From the NCBI GenBank assembly GCA_963774415.1, contig CAVZEU010000003.1:1116001-1180000 (forward strand): a stretch of DNA of 64,000 nucleotides. Direction: 5' to 3'. Under the pieces are notes generated by a model that saw nothing but the letters and a program-made list of their open reading frames with translations, made no database searches and had not been told where the DNA came from. The position numbers and the translations under genes were made by a program. The DNA comes from SZUA-36 sp963774415 (GTDB lineage: Bacteria > Pseudomonadota > Gammaproteobacteria > Xanthomonadales > SZUA-36). The number at the start of each line of letters is the position of its first letter. Position 1 is the first letter of the stretch. Shown here piece after piece: positions 24,958 to 33,973 of the stretch.

Positions 24958-26250
24958 ATGACCAACAAAAGAGTGACCATATCCGCCGCGCAACATGGTA
25001 TCGCGGTCGAGCAACTCTGTCCGCACGCGACACAAGTGGTGCGCCGCCTGCAGGAGGAGGGGTATGAAGCCTATATCGTTGGCGGCAGTGTGCGCGATCT
25101 CCTCATGGGTAAAGTGCCCAAGGATTACGACGTGGCCACGGATGCGACCCCGGAAGAAGTCAAGACGGTATTTCCCCGTTGCCGGCTGATCGGCCGCCGC
25201 TTTCGCCTGGCGCACGTACGCCTGGGCGGTACGCTGATTGAAGTTGCGACCTTCAGGGGGCCCCAGGAGAGCAGTGACGGCCGGCACCTGCACGAAACCG
25301 GGCGCATCCTCCGGGACAACGTCTGGGGCAGTCTTGAGGAGGATGCGAAACGGCGTGATTTTACGATCAACGCGCTGTTTCTCAATCCCGTCAGCGGTGA
25401 GATCCAGGATTTCGTCGGCGGCTACAAGGACCTCGCCGACCGCAGGCTGCGGTTGATCGGCGATGCCGAAACTCGCTACCGGGAGGACCCCGTGCGCCTG
25501 CTGCGGGCCGCCCGCTTCGTCGCCAAACTCGGTGTCGAACTGGATCCGGGCACCGAGGCTCCGATTACACGCATGGCTCCGCTGCTGAACGATATTCCGC
25601 CCGCCCGGCTGTTCGAAGAGTTCTGCAAACTGTTCATGACGGGCCACGCCCTGCGCACGCTCGAAGCCATGCAGCGTTATCGCCTGATGCTGTCGTTGTT
25701 TCCGGTTTTGCGGGGCAAGGGAAACTCGGGCAAGGCGGATTTCGGGCCGATGGTCATGCAGGCCATGAAGAACACCGACGAACGTATCGCTACCGAGAAA
25801 CCGGCCACGCCGGCGTTCCTGATTGCCGTGTTGTTGTGGCAGCCCGTGCAGGATAGGGCCAGGGCGCTGGAAGGGCAGGGAATGAAGCCCTACCCGGCGC
25901 TGGACAAGGCCGCCTCGGAAGTTTTGTCCCGGCAGGTGGGGCAAACAGCGATTCCAAGACGCTTCAGCGTCATCAGCCGGGATATCTGGATGCTGCAGCC
26001 GCGGTTCCATTATCTCCGCGGCAAGCGGTCCAAATCACTCCTGCGCGAGCGCTGGTTCCGGGCCGCCTATGACTTCCTGTTGTTGCGGGCGTTGGAAGAG
26101 CCTTCACTGGAAGCGCTCTGCGAGCACTGGACCGAGGCGCAAAAAGGCGTGCAGTTGAATACCGGGAGTAAGGCGCAGCAGGGCAGGAAGCGGTCATCAC
26201 GGCCGCGTCCCCGTCGGCGTAAACCCCGCGCCGCCACCAAGTCCCGATGA
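24958..26250 (+). CDS. pcnB: Poly(A) polymerase I
   Basis: 430 aa. Class II nucleotidyltransferase that adds 3' poly(A) tails to RNA and so promotes decay. The catalytic region has IVGGSVRDLLMGKVPKDYDVATDATPEEV with the DYD acidic pair, then LIGRRFRLAHVRLGG and RRDFTINALF with the third acidic residue. The C-terminus is a basic tail rich in Arg and Lys (RKRSSRPRPRRRKPRA), as in other PcnB proteins, which separates it from the CCA-adding enzyme. Its stop codon overlaps folK by four bases, the standard pcnB-folK pair. Confidence 0.96.
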   Translation: MTNKRVTISAAQHGIAVEQLCPHATQVVRRLQEEGYEAYIVGGSVRDLLMGKVPKDYDVATDATPEEVKTVFPRCRLIGRRFRLAHVRLGGTLIEVATFRGPQESSDGRHLHETGRILRDNVWGSLEEDAKRRDFTINALFLNPVSGEIQDFVGGYKDLADRRLRLIGDAETRYREDPVRLLRAARFVAKLGVELDPGTEAPITRMAPLLNDIPPARLFEEFCKLFMTGHALRTLEAMQRYRLMLSLFPVLRGKGNSGKADFGPMVMQAMKNTDERIATEKPATPAFLIAVLLWQPVQDRARALEGQGMKPYPALDKAASEVLSRQVGQTAIPRRFSVISRDIWMLQPRFHYLRGKRSKSLLRERWFRAAYDFLLLRALEEPSLEALCEHWTEAQKGVQLNTGSKAQQGRKRSSRPRPRRRKPRAATKSR

Positions 26251-26738
26251 TCACCGCCTGGTTGTCGCTCGGCAGCAACCTGGATGACCCGGCGCGGCAA
26301 CTCGAGCGGGCGTTGCGGCGTCTGCGCCGTGCGCCCGCAATCGAGGACCTGGAAGTATCCTCGTTTTACAGGACGCCGCCGTGGGGGGATACGGCGCAGG
26401 ACGATTTTGTCAACGCCGTCGTGCGTTTCAAGACCCTTCTTTCGGCACGTGCATTGCTGCGACTGGCGAAGACGATTGAAAATGAAATGGGCCGGGTCCG
26501 GAGCGCACGGCGCTGGGGCCCCCGTGTGATCGATATCGACGTGCTGCTCTACGGCGCGGAACATTACGCGGATGAAGAACTGACGATACCGCATCCCCGC
26601 CTGCATGAAAGGGCCTTTGTGCTGTTGCCGATGACAGAACTGGAGCCTGAACTGGAGATTCCGGGAAGAGGCCGGCTTCCCGATCTGCTGGGACGGCTCG
26701 ACAGGACTGGAATTCAGCGCATGGTAGCCGCGGATTGA
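26247..26738 (+). CDS. folK: 6-hydroxymethyl-7,8-dihydropterin pyrophosphokinase
   Basis: 163 aa. Transfers pyrophosphate from ATP to 6-hydroxymethyl-dihydropterin in folate synthesis. Recognised from WLSLGSNLDDPARQLERAL at the start, FYRTPPWGDTAQDDFVNAVV, the metal-binding RRWGPRVIDIDVLLYG and TIPHPRLHERAFVLLPM. It overlaps pcnB by four bases (ATGA). The panBC genes often found next in related genomes are absent here. Confidence 0.96.
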   Translation: MITAWLSLGSNLDDPARQLERALRRLRRAPAIEDLEVSSFYRTPPWGDTAQDDFVNAVVRFKTLLSARALLRLAKTIENEMGRVRSARRWGPRVIDIDVLLYGAEHYADEELTIPHPRLHERAFVLLPMTELEPELEIPGRGRLPDLLGRLDRTGIQRMVAAD

Positions 26739-26796
26739 CGTGCTCGAGGCGGTGTACGCCCGTGCCGAATGTCACGGGTTCTCGACGCAGAAAAAG

Positions 26797-26825
26797 TTGG
26801 CATAGGCTGGATTTAGTGGTATTAT
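26797..26825 (+). promoter_or_regulatory. Strong sigma-70-like promoter downstream of folK
   Basis: TTGGCA (26797-26802), 17-base spacer, TATTAT (26820-26825). Five of six consensus bases match in each hexamer. No coding sequence starts within the next 250 bases; the next feature is the terminator at 26902-26937. Confidence 0.6.
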
Positions 26826-26831
26826 TACAAC

Positions 26832-26937
26832 CAATCTTGGTAATAGAGCAACACGTACCGAGATCGCAGGGCGCGAAAAGACGGATACATCACTCCAAAA
26901 TATGCCCTTCTCCCAATTGGGAGAAGGGCATTTTTTT
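26832..26937 (+). ncRNA. Candidate small RNA between folK and pgi
   Basis: This is inferred from a good promoter and an excellent Rho-independent terminator about 70 bases apart with no open reading frame between. The predicted transcript is about 106 nt. I do not recognise it as a known RNA family. It could instead be the leader of pgi, with the terminator acting as an attenuator, since pgi starts 187 bases further on. Confidence 0.45.
26902..26937 (+). terminator. Rho-independent terminator
   Basis: Perfect 30-base palindrome built from ATGCCCTTCTCCCAA and its complement (26902-26931), followed by seven T (26931-26937). Four A lie before the stem, so it may also work weakly in the other direction. 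The strongest terminator in the window. Confidence 0.92.
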
Positions 26938-26984
26938 GTGCCCACGTTATTTACGCGATGTGACATATTTTCATTTAGAATCAA

Positions 26985-27000
26985 TGTGATATAAATCAAA
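26985..27000 (+). promoter_or_regulatory. Candidate CRP/FNR-family site upstream of pgi
   Basis: TGTGATATAAATCAAA reads as TGTGA-N6-TCAAA (one mismatch to the CRP consensus) and also contains GTGAT-N4-ATCAA (one mismatch to the FNR/ANR consensus). It lies 124 bases before the pgi start. Confidence 0.35.
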
Positions 27001-27123
27001 TATTCATCCCTTCCCCGATCTTGCCGCCGCGCGCGTGCAGCCGGCCCGGGTCGGGTGACGCGCCTTCGGGGCAATGCTATCATCCCGCTGACTGGCCAGG
27101 GCAAACCGGATCAAAGCGACGCG

Positions 27124-28686
27124 ATGGATCAGAAGTTTCTGCAGTTGTTGCAAAAATACAACACTCGTTCGGATGCAATACCGCTGGCCAGGCGCGTGGC
27201 GGATCCCGACCGTTTTCGAAAGTTCAGCATTGCCGACGACGGCTTGCTGCTGGACTTCACGCGCACCGGCATCGGTGAGCGCGAACTGGCCGCGTTGCAG
27301 GGGGAAATCCTGGCCGGGGGGTTGGCGGCCTCGCGCGACAGGCTGTTCAATGCGGCCAATGTCAATTTCACCGAAGAGCGACCGGCGCTGCACATGGCGC
27401 TGCGCAGTGAGAAAGCACTCGATGGCCTCGAGGCGGACAGTCGGGCCCGCGCGCTGGACAGCCGCCGGGCCATGTCGGGGATTGCGGCGGCTTTGGCCGG
27501 CGGCCACCTGCCGGGCGCCACGGGAGAGCGCGTCAGGCACATCGTTCACCTGGGTATTGGCGGTTCCTTGCTGGGGCCGCGGCTCTTGATCGAGGCGCTG
27601 TCGTGCGCTGATTCGCCGCAGGTGCATTTCATTTCCTCCGTGGACGCACACCCGCGCGAGGCCTTGCTCGGCCGCCTCGACCCGGCCGCCACCGCTGTGG
27701 TTATCGCCAGCAAGAGTTTTACCACGGGAGAGACCCTGCTGCATGCACGCAGGCTGCTCGACTGGTTGCGTGCCCGGCTGGGGAAGGCGAAGGCGCTCGA
27801 GCGGCTGTTTGCCGTCACCGGCAATGTTGAAGCCGCTGCCAGCTTCGGCGTCGCGGCCGGGAATACGCTCTATCTTCCCGACTGGGTGGGCGGGCGTTAC
27901 TCGGTGTGGTCCGCCGTCAGCCTGGCCGCCTCCGCGGTCATGGGGAGGGGCGGCTTCGATGAATTTCTGCGCGGCGGCGCCGAGATGGACCGGCATTTCA
28001 GGCAGGCGGAACCGGCCGGCAACCTGCCTGTCACGAAAGCACTGGTAGACATCTGGCACCGCCACGTCTGCGGCTATCCGGCCCAGGCCGTCATACCCTA
28101 TGATCACCGGCTGCGCTCACTGCCGGCCTATCTGCAACAGCTCATCATGGAGTCGAACGGCAAGTCAACGGACAGCGCCGGGGCCGTCGTGGACTACCCG
28201 ACGGCCCCGGTCATCTTCGGCGAAGTGGGCACCGATGCCCAACATTCGCTGTTCCAGATGTTTCACCAGGGAACCGATATCGTGCCGCTGACCTTTATCG
28301 GCAGCATCCGGCCCGCGCACAGCGATGCCGAGGCCCACGCCAGTTTGCTCGCCAACATGCTCGCCCAGGCCACGGCCCTGGCGACCGGCACCGTGGGCCG
28401 CGAAACCGCGGACGCGCACCGCCGCATGCCAGGGGGGCGCCCTTCGGACATCATCCTGCTGGACGAACTGACCCCGCGCAGCCTGGGCAGGTTGCTGGCG
28501 CTGTACGAGCACAAGGTGTTCGTGGAAAGCGTGCTTTGGGATATCAATGCATTTGATCAATTCGGCGTCGAACTGGGCAAGCGCCTGGCGCGGGCGATCC
28601 AGTCGGCCCTGGAAGACAGCTCGCAGAGCGTACCGGAAGCTTACGGGCTAAACGCTCTGCTGGCCTATATCCGCCGCCGGCGTTAA
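27124..28686 (+). CDS. pgi: Glucose-6-phosphate isomerase
   Basis: 520 aa. Interconverts glucose-6-phosphate and fructose-6-phosphate. Signature segments are VHLGIGGSLLGPRLLIEAL, IASKSFTTGETL, the PGI signature DWVGGRYSVWSAVSLAASAV, QLIMESNGKSTD with the conserved Glu, GTDAQHSLFQMFHQG with the catalytic His, and the C-terminal lysine region FGVELGKRLA. The frame is open from 27055, but ATG 27124 (MDQKFLQLLQKYNT) fits the family N-terminus. Slightly shorter than E. coli Pgi (549 aa). Confidence 0.96.
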   Translation: MDQKFLQLLQKYNTRSDAIPLARRVADPDRFRKFSIADDGLLLDFTRTGIGERELAALQGEILAGGLAASRDRLFNAANVNFTEERPALHMALRSEKALDGLEADSRARALDSRRAMSGIAAALAGGHLPGATGERVRHIVHLGIGGSLLGPRLLIEALSCADSPQVHFISSVDAHPREALLGRLDPAATAVVIASKSFTTGETLLHARRLLDWLRARLGKAKALERLFAVTGNVEAAASFGVAAGNTLYLPDWVGGRYSVWSAVSLAASAVMGRGGFDEFLRGGAEMDRHFRQAEPAGNLPVTKALVDIWHRHVCGYPAQAVIPYDHRLRSLPAYLQQLIMESNGKSTDSAGAVVDYPTAPVIFGEVGTDAQHSLFQMFHQGTDIVPLTFIGSIRPAHSDAEAHASLLANMLAQATALATGTVGRETADAHRRMPGGRPSDIILLDELTPRSLGRLLALYEHKVFVESVLWDINAFDQFGVELGKRLARAIQSALEDSSQSVPEAYGLNALLAYIRRRR

Positions 28687-28810
28687 GGCCCTGCGTCCGC
28701 GGGCCCGGGGGAACCGGCGGGCGCTTCCTGCTGCGCGGGGATGACGGGATTCATCGGGTCGGTTATGCTTCGCAATCTCGATCAGGCGGCAAGGCCCCGG
28801 CTCCCGTACT

Positions 28811-31420
28811 ATGCAACCAAACCCTTACAACCCCGAAGAAATCGAAACTCGCGTGCAGGCACGCTGGGCCGAGCGGAAGACCTACGAAGTCAGCGAAGAC
28901 CCCGCCGCGGAGAAATTCTATTGTCTGTCGATGCTGCCTTACCCCTCCGGCGCACTGCACATGGGTCACGTGCGCAACTACACCATCGGTGACGTGATCA
29001 GCCGCTACCAGCGGATGCAAGGCAAAAACGTGCTGCAGCCGATGGGTTGGGACGCGTTTGGCCTGCCCGCGGAAAACGCTGCCATCAAGCACCGGACAGC
29101 CCCGGCCAAGTGGACCTACGCGAATATCGATCACATGCGCGAGCAGCTGCGCCGGCTGGGGTTCGCCTACGACTGGTCCCGTGAGTTCGCCACCTGCAGC
29201 CCCGATTATTATCGCTGGGAACAGTTGCTGTTTACGCGGCTGATGCGCAAGGGCCTGGCCTACCGCAGGGACGCGGAAGTCAACTGGGACCCGGTGGACC
29301 AGACGGTGCTGGCCAACGAGCAGGTCGTCGACGGCCGCGGCTGGCGCTCGGGCGCGGTGGTCGAACGGCGCTCGATACCGCAATGGTTCTTGCGCATCAC
29401 CGATTACGCCGAGGAACTGCTCCAGGGGCTCGATGAACTGGAAGAATGGCCCGACGCCGTCAAGACGATGCAGCGCAACTGGATCGGCCGGTCCGAAGGC
29501 GCCGAATTTTCCATGCCCGTATGCGACAAGGAAGGCAATAGCGCGCCCGGCGCGCCGGCTGTCAGCGTCTTCACGACCCGCCCCGACACCGCTTTCGGCA
29601 TGACTTATGCGGTGCTGGCGCCGGAGCACCCACTGGTCATGGAAGTGACCGCCGAAAAGCAGCGCGGGCAGGTCGAGGCCTTCATCGACTCGATGCGCCG
29701 CGCCACCGAAGCCGAGCGTACCGCGGCCGAGGGGGCCCTGGAAAAACGCGGTGTCGATACCGGTGCTTACCTTTACAACCCTTTTACCGGCCGCGCCGTG
29801 CCGTTGTACATCGCCGACTACGTCCTGATGGGCTATGGCACGGGTGCGATCATGGCGGTGCCCGGCCAGGACCAGCGCGACTGGGACTTCGCCAAGGCCC
29901 ACAATCTTCCCATCGTTCGCACCGTCCAGCCGCCGGCGGACTGGCAGGGAGAGGCCTATACCGGCGACGGCCCGGCCATCAACAGCGACTGGCTTGACGG
30001 ACTCGGTGTGGATGCGGCAAAGGAGCAAGCCATTACCTGGCTGGAAGACCAGGGCCTCGGCAAACGCACGGTCAACTATCGCCTGCGTGACTGGGGCGTC
30101 AGCCGGCAACGGTATTGGGGTTGCCCGATACCGGTCATTTACTGTCCTGGGTGCGGGGCCGTACCGGTGCCGGAAGACGAGTTGCCGGTGGTGCTGCCCG
30201 AAGACGTGACCTTCATGGGCGTGCAGTCGCCGATCAAGGCCGACCCCGAATGGCGCAGAACCCGCTGTCCCGAGTGCGGGGCGGATGCCGAACGGGAAAC
30301 GGATACCTTCGACACGTTCATGGAATCATCCTGGTATTACGCCCGTTATTGTTCGCCCGGAGCCCAGAGTATGCTGGACGCACGCGCCGAGTACTGGCTG
30401 CCGGTCGATCAGTACATCGGCGGTATCGAGCACGCCATCCTGCACCTGATGTACTTTCGCTTTTATCACAAGTTGATGCGCGACGAGGGCATGCTGACAT
30501 CGGACGAGCCGGCGACCCGGTTGCTATGCCAGGGCATGGTCGTCGCCGAGACCTTCTATCGTGACAACGAGGATGACGGCACGACCTGGTTCAACCCGGC
30601 GGACGTGGAAGTGGAAAGGGACGGCAAGGGCAAGGTCATCAAGGCCCGGGCCCGCGCCGACGGCGAACCGGTGCAGATCGGCGCGGTCGAGAAAATGTCG
30701 AAGTCCAAGAACAACGGCGTCGATCCCGTGCATCTGGTCGAGCGTTACGGCGCCGATACGGTGCGCCTTTTTTCGATGTTCGCAGCACCGCCGGACCAGT
30801 CGCTGGAGTGGTCGGAGTCCGGTGTCGAGGGAGCGTTCCGCTTCCTGCGCCGCCTGTGGGCCATGGTCAGTGAGCACATTGGCGAAGGCGCCGTTCCGGA
30901 ACTGGACACCGCGGGGCTGGATTCTGGCCAGAGAATGCTGCGGCGCCAGCTTCACGATACGATCGCCAAGGTCGATGACGACATTGGCCGGCGCCAGACC
31001 TTCAATACCGCCATCGCCGCGGTCATGGAGCTAACCAATCACCTCGCGCGCTTCGAGGATCAGTCGGCGCAGGGACGGGCGGTTCGGCGCGAAGCCTGGA
31101 GCGCCGTGCTGCGCCTGCTGGCGCCGATTACGCCGCATATTTGCGACACGCTGTGGTCCATGCTGGGCGAGCAAGGCAGCGTCGTGCAAGCCGCCTGGCC
31201 CGTCGCGGACGAGGCGGCGCGCATCCGCGAACAACTGACGCTGGTCGTCCAGGTGAACGGCAAGTTGAGGGCGCGCATCAGCGTCGAGCCCGGCTGCAGC
31301 CGGGACCAGGCACTGGGCGCGGCCATGGAAGAACAGAACGTCAGGCGCCACACGCAGAACAAGACCGTGCGCAAGGTCATTTACGTGCCCGACCGCCTGC
31401 TGAACATCGTGGTGGGTTGA
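28811..31420 (+). CDS. leuS: Leucyl-tRNA synthetase
   Basis: 869 aa class I synthetase, full length. HIGH-type motif PYPSGALHMGHVRNYTIGD near residues 44-62, editing-domain threonine-rich segment SVFTTRPDTAFGMTYAVLAPEHP, zinc-type CPGCGAV and CPECGAD pairs, KMSKS motif (EKMSKSKNNGVDP) near residue 630 and a C-terminal anticodon-binding and LeuRS-specific end. The nearest regulatory sequence upstream is 124 bases of GC-rich DNA after pgi with no gene. It is followed four bases after the stop by lptE, then holA and nadD, the usual leuS operon. Confidence 0.98.
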   Translation: MQPNPYNPEEIETRVQARWAERKTYEVSEDPAAEKFYCLSMLPYPSGALHMGHVRNYTIGDVISRYQRMQGKNVLQPMGWDAFGLPAENAAIKHRTAPAKWTYANIDHMREQLRRLGFAYDWSREFATCSPDYYRWEQLLFTRLMRKGLAYRRDAEVNWDPVDQTVLANEQVVDGRGWRSGAVVERRSIPQWFLRITDYAEELLQGLDELEEWPDAVKTMQRNWIGRSEGAEFSMPVCDKEGNSAPGAPAVSVFTTRPDTAFGMTYAVLAPEHPLVMEVTAEKQRGQVEAFIDSMRRATEAERTAAEGALEKRGVDTGAYLYNPFTGRAVPLYIADYVLMGYGTGAIMAVPGQDQRDWDFAKAHNLPIVRTVQPPADWQGEAYTGDGPAINSDWLDGLGVDAAKEQAITWLEDQGLGKRTVNYRLRDWGVSRQRYWGCPIPVIYCPGCGAVPVPEDELPVVLPEDVTFMGVQSPIKADPEWRRTRCPECGADAERETDTFDTFMESSWYYARYCSPGAQSMLDARAEYWLPVDQYIGGIEHAILHLMYFRFYHKLMRDEGMLTSDEPATRLLCQGMVVAETFYRDNEDDGTTWFNPADVEVERDGKGKVIKARARADGEPVQIGAVEKMSKSKNNGVDPVHLVERYGADTVRLFSMFAAPPDQSLEWSESGVEGAFRFLRRLWAMVSEHIGEGAVPELDTAGLDSGQRMLRRQLHDTIAKVDDDIGRRQTFNTAIAAVMELTNHLARFEDQSAQGRAVRREAWSAVLRLLAPITPHICDTLWSMLGEQGSVVQAAWPVADEAARIREQLTLVVQVNGKLRARISVEPGCSRDQALGAAMEEQNVRRHTQNKTVRKVIYVPDRLLNIVVG

Positions 31421-31423
31421 TCC

Positions 31424-31927
31424 ATGTACAAGCCGTATCGCTATTGGCTCCTGGCGGCGGTGTCGCTGCTGGCCCTGACCGCCTGCGGCTTTCAGTTGCA
31501 GACGCGGACCTCTTTCGGCTCGGAAATACAGCGCATGCATGTCACGATTCGGGGCCCGCAAAGCGAATTTGCCCGCCATGTCGAAAGCCTGCTCAGGCAG
31601 AACGGTGTCCAACTCGTCGACAGCGGCGAGAACGCCGCCGAACTCGAAGTGCCGGTCAACCGCGCCCGCAAGGAGATACAATCGATCGGGGACAACGCGC
31701 GGGTGCGCGAATATCTGCTCCGGTACACGGTGCAGTTCCGCTTGCTGGACCGGAACGGCAAGGAGTTGATCCCGTTGCAGACACTGGAGCAGAGCCGGAC
31801 CTACAGTTTCAACGAGCAGGATATCCTGTCGGCCGAGCGCGAGGACGAGTTCTTGCGCAGCGACCTGGCGGAAAGCCTGGCGCGCACGCTGGTCAGACGG
31901 CTCGGGAGTTACCAGAAACAGGAATGA
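31424..31927 (+). CDS. lptE: LPS-assembly lipoprotein LptE
   Basis: 167 aa outer-membrane lipoprotein that plugs the LptD barrel during lipopolysaccharide export. Signal peptide YWLLAAVSLLALTACGF with lipobox LTAC and lipidated Cys21. The rest (VTIRGPQSEFARHVESLLRQNG, REYLLRYTVQFRLLDRNGKELIP, ESLARTLVRRL) fits the LptE/RlpB family. It lies between leuS and holA as in E. coli and overlaps the holA start by four bases. Confidence 0.94.
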   Translation: MYKPYRYWLLAAVSLLALTACGFQLQTRTSFGSEIQRMHVTIRGPQSEFARHVESLLRQNGVQLVDSGENAAELEVPVNRARKEIQSIGDNARVREYLLRYTVQFRLLDRNGKELIPLQTLEQSRTYSFNEQDILSAEREDEFLRSDLAESLARTLVRRLGSYQKQE

Positions 31928-32922
31928 TCAAGCCCGAGCAATTGGCCAGCAGCCTCGAGCGGGGCCTGGCGCCGGTTTACCTCATTGCCGGCGAAGAGCC
32001 GCTGTTGCTGCAGGAGTGCTGCGACCAGGTCCGTGCGGCGGCCAGAGAGCAGGGTTTTGCGGAGCGCGAATTGCTGCGTGTCGAAAAAGGCTTTGATTGG
32101 TCGCTGCTGCAGCAGGCGGCCGCACCTTCCTTGTTCGCAACGCGCAAAGTGATCGACTTGCGCATCCCTTCAGGCAAACCTGGGCGCGAGGGCGCGACGG
32201 CGCTGGTTGCCTGGGCCGAGGCGCCGGATCCCGACAGGCTGTTGCTGGTCAGTTGTGAAAACTGGGACACCAACTCACGCAAGGCCAAATGGGCGGCCCG
32301 CCTCGACAGGGCCGGCCAGCGCGTGGATATCTGGCCGGTCAGGCCGCAGCAACTGAAGGGCTGGCTGCAACAGCGGATGAGGGCGCAGGGCATGGAGCCC
32401 TCTCAGGATGCCATCGCGGTGCTGGCGGATCGCGTCGAAGGTAACCTGTTGGCCGCCCAACAGGAGATCGACCGGCTCGCACTGCTCAAAGGCGGCGGCA
32501 AGGTCGGTGTCGACGAGGTCATGCAGGCGGTTTCGGACAGCAGCCGCTTCGACGCATTCTCGCTGGCGGATTATTTGCTGACCGGTGACCTGCAGGCGGC
32601 CTTGCGGGTCACCGCCGGCCTCAGGCGCATGGACACGCCGATCCCGTTGTTGCTGGGCGCACTGCTGAAAGAATTCAGGCAAACCGAGGCCTGCAGACTG
32701 GCGCTTCGCGCCGGCGAGCAAGAAGCGGCGGTGTTCAGGCGGCTGAATATCTGGCCAAAAAAGCAGCCCCAGGTCAGGGCGGCAGTCAGGCGGCTTGATA
32801 CGCTGCAGTGGTTCAATGCTTTCAGGCTGCTGGCCCTGATCGACCGGCAAAGCAAGGGCCGTGCCGACGGCGATCCCTGGGAAAGTCTCGATGCGTTGGC
32901 GCTGCAGTTGGCGCGCGGCTGA
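31924..32922 (+). CDS. holA: DNA polymerase III delta subunit
   Basis: 332 aa. The clamp-loader delta subunit that opens the beta sliding clamp. MIKPEQLASSLERGLAPVYLIAGEEPLLLQE is the standard N-terminus, and the AAA+-like core continues with RLDRAGQRVDIWPVRPQQLKGWLQQRM and LLAAQQEIDRLALL. The frame is open far upstream, but ATG 31924 overlapping the lptE stop is the family start. nadD follows five bases after the stop. Confidence 0.96.
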   Translation: MIKPEQLASSLERGLAPVYLIAGEEPLLLQECCDQVRAAAREQGFAERELLRVEKGFDWSLLQQAAAPSLFATRKVIDLRIPSGKPGREGATALVAWAEAPDPDRLLLVSCENWDTNSRKAKWAARLDRAGQRVDIWPVRPQQLKGWLQQRMRAQGMEPSQDAIAVLADRVEGNLLAAQQEIDRLALLKGGGKVGVDEVMQAVSDSSRFDAFSLADYLLTGDLQAALRVTAGLRRMDTPIPLLLGALLKEFRQTEACRLALRAGEQEAAVFRRLNIWPKKQPQVRAAVRRLDTLQWFNAFRLLALIDRQSKGRADGDPWESLDALALQLARG

Positions 32923-32927
32923 GTGCG

Positions 32928-33578
32928 GTGGCTGACGACACGCAGCCGCTGGGCATCATGGGCGGCACCTTCGATCCGGTTCACTATGGTCATTTACGTT
33001 GCGCCGAGGAGGCCAGGCGGAAACTGCACCTGACAACCCTCCGCCTGCTGCCGGCAGGCACCCCCCCGCACCGGCCGGCGCCGGCAGCTTCCACTGCACA
33101 ACGCCTGGCCATGCTCGAACGGGCGTTGTCCGAGTTTCCCCAATTGGCGATCGACCGCCGGGAGGCCCGGCGCGCCGGGCCTTCGTACATGGTCGAAACA
33201 CTGCTGGAAATTCGGGCGGAATTTCCCGGCCGGCCCATAATCCTGCTGTTGGGGCAGGACGCGGCCAACGGCTTACACAGCTGGTACCGCTGGCGGCAAT
33301 TGTTCCTGCTGGCCCATATTGTCATCCTCACCCGGCCCGGAAGTTCGCCCCGTTATCAACCGGCCGTGGCGCGGGAAATCGAGCGCCGCGCCTGCCGTGA
33401 CCCGCTTGCTCTGCATGGTCGTGATGCGGGCCGGGTTCTGAACCTCGATGTGGGCTGCCAGGATATTTCAGCGACCCGAATCAAGGAACTGATCCGGCAA
33501 GGGCGATCACCCCATGGCATGATGCCGGAGGTCGTACTTGAATATATCCGCGAACACGGCATGTACACGGGTGGCTGA
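32928..33578 (+). CDS. nadD: Nicotinate-nucleotide adenylyltransferase
   Basis: 216 aa. Adenylates nicotinate mononucleotide in NAD synthesis. The nucleotidyltransferase motif GIMGGTFDPVHYGHLRCAEEA is near the N-terminus, ISATRIKELIRQG near the C-terminus. GTG 32928 gives MADDTQPLGIMGG and a normal length; the upstream open frame lies inside holA and is not used. It is last in leuS-lptE-holA-nadD, and 385 bases that hold a repeat element separate it from rsfS. Confidence 0.94.
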   Translation: MADDTQPLGIMGGTFDPVHYGHLRCAEEARRKLHLTTLRLLPAGTPPHRPAPAASTAQRLAMLERALSEFPQLAIDRREARRAGPSYMVETLLEIRAEFPGRPIILLLGQDAANGLHSWYRWRQLFLLAHIVILTRPGSSPRYQPAVAREIERRACRDPLALHGRDAGRVLNLDVGCQDISATRIKELIRQGRSPHGMMPEVVLEYIREHGMYTGG

Positions 33579-33694
33579 ACTGGTAGCCGCTGCGGTTTCA
33601 ACGCAGGCACGGACCGGCAGGCCCTGCCTTTACGCCACCCATGCGGACGGCTAGAATTAAGAATCCTGATAAAGAGGCAAACCCAAGATTTGAT

Positions 33695-33973
33695 TAGCAA
33701 CCATCCCAGACCCCTCCGAATGCCGCGTTACCGGTTAGTTGGTTCGAGTGTCAGGCGGCGTGCGGGTCACAGAAGCGGGGTCTACGGGGGCCGTGCGCCA
33801 ACGCCGCAATCGTGCCAACTGACCATAACCCTGCGCGCTACGGATGATTTTCCGCCCGGGCGGCGCCACCCCTCCTTGAAACGCCGCCAAGATACATCGG
33901 CGCCGCACCGGCGCCACCGGCTGGAAAGAACATTTGGCAGCGCGGCGCATGGGGGGGTGTGAGATGGCTTCAG
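33695..33973. mobile_element. MITE-like element, copy 1, upstream of and into rsfS
   Basis: About 279 bases without a coding frame. Left part 33695-33819 and right part 33824-33973 match the reverse complement of the two halves of the element in the nuo operon (57000-57127 and 56585-56734). By hand count the match is about 86 percent over the 92 bases 33728-33819 and 118 of 150 over the right part with no gaps. The ends are imperfect inverted repeats (TAGCAACCATCCCA / TGAGATGGCTTC). The right end includes the rsfS start codon. The 116 bases before it (33579-33694) show no gene. No transposase is present, so it would move only in trans, if at all. Confidence 0.8.

Noticed and set aside
33690..33962. 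90-codon frame upstream of rsfS as a small protein
   Set aside because: It lies within the repeat element; the sister copy does not keep the frame in the same way.
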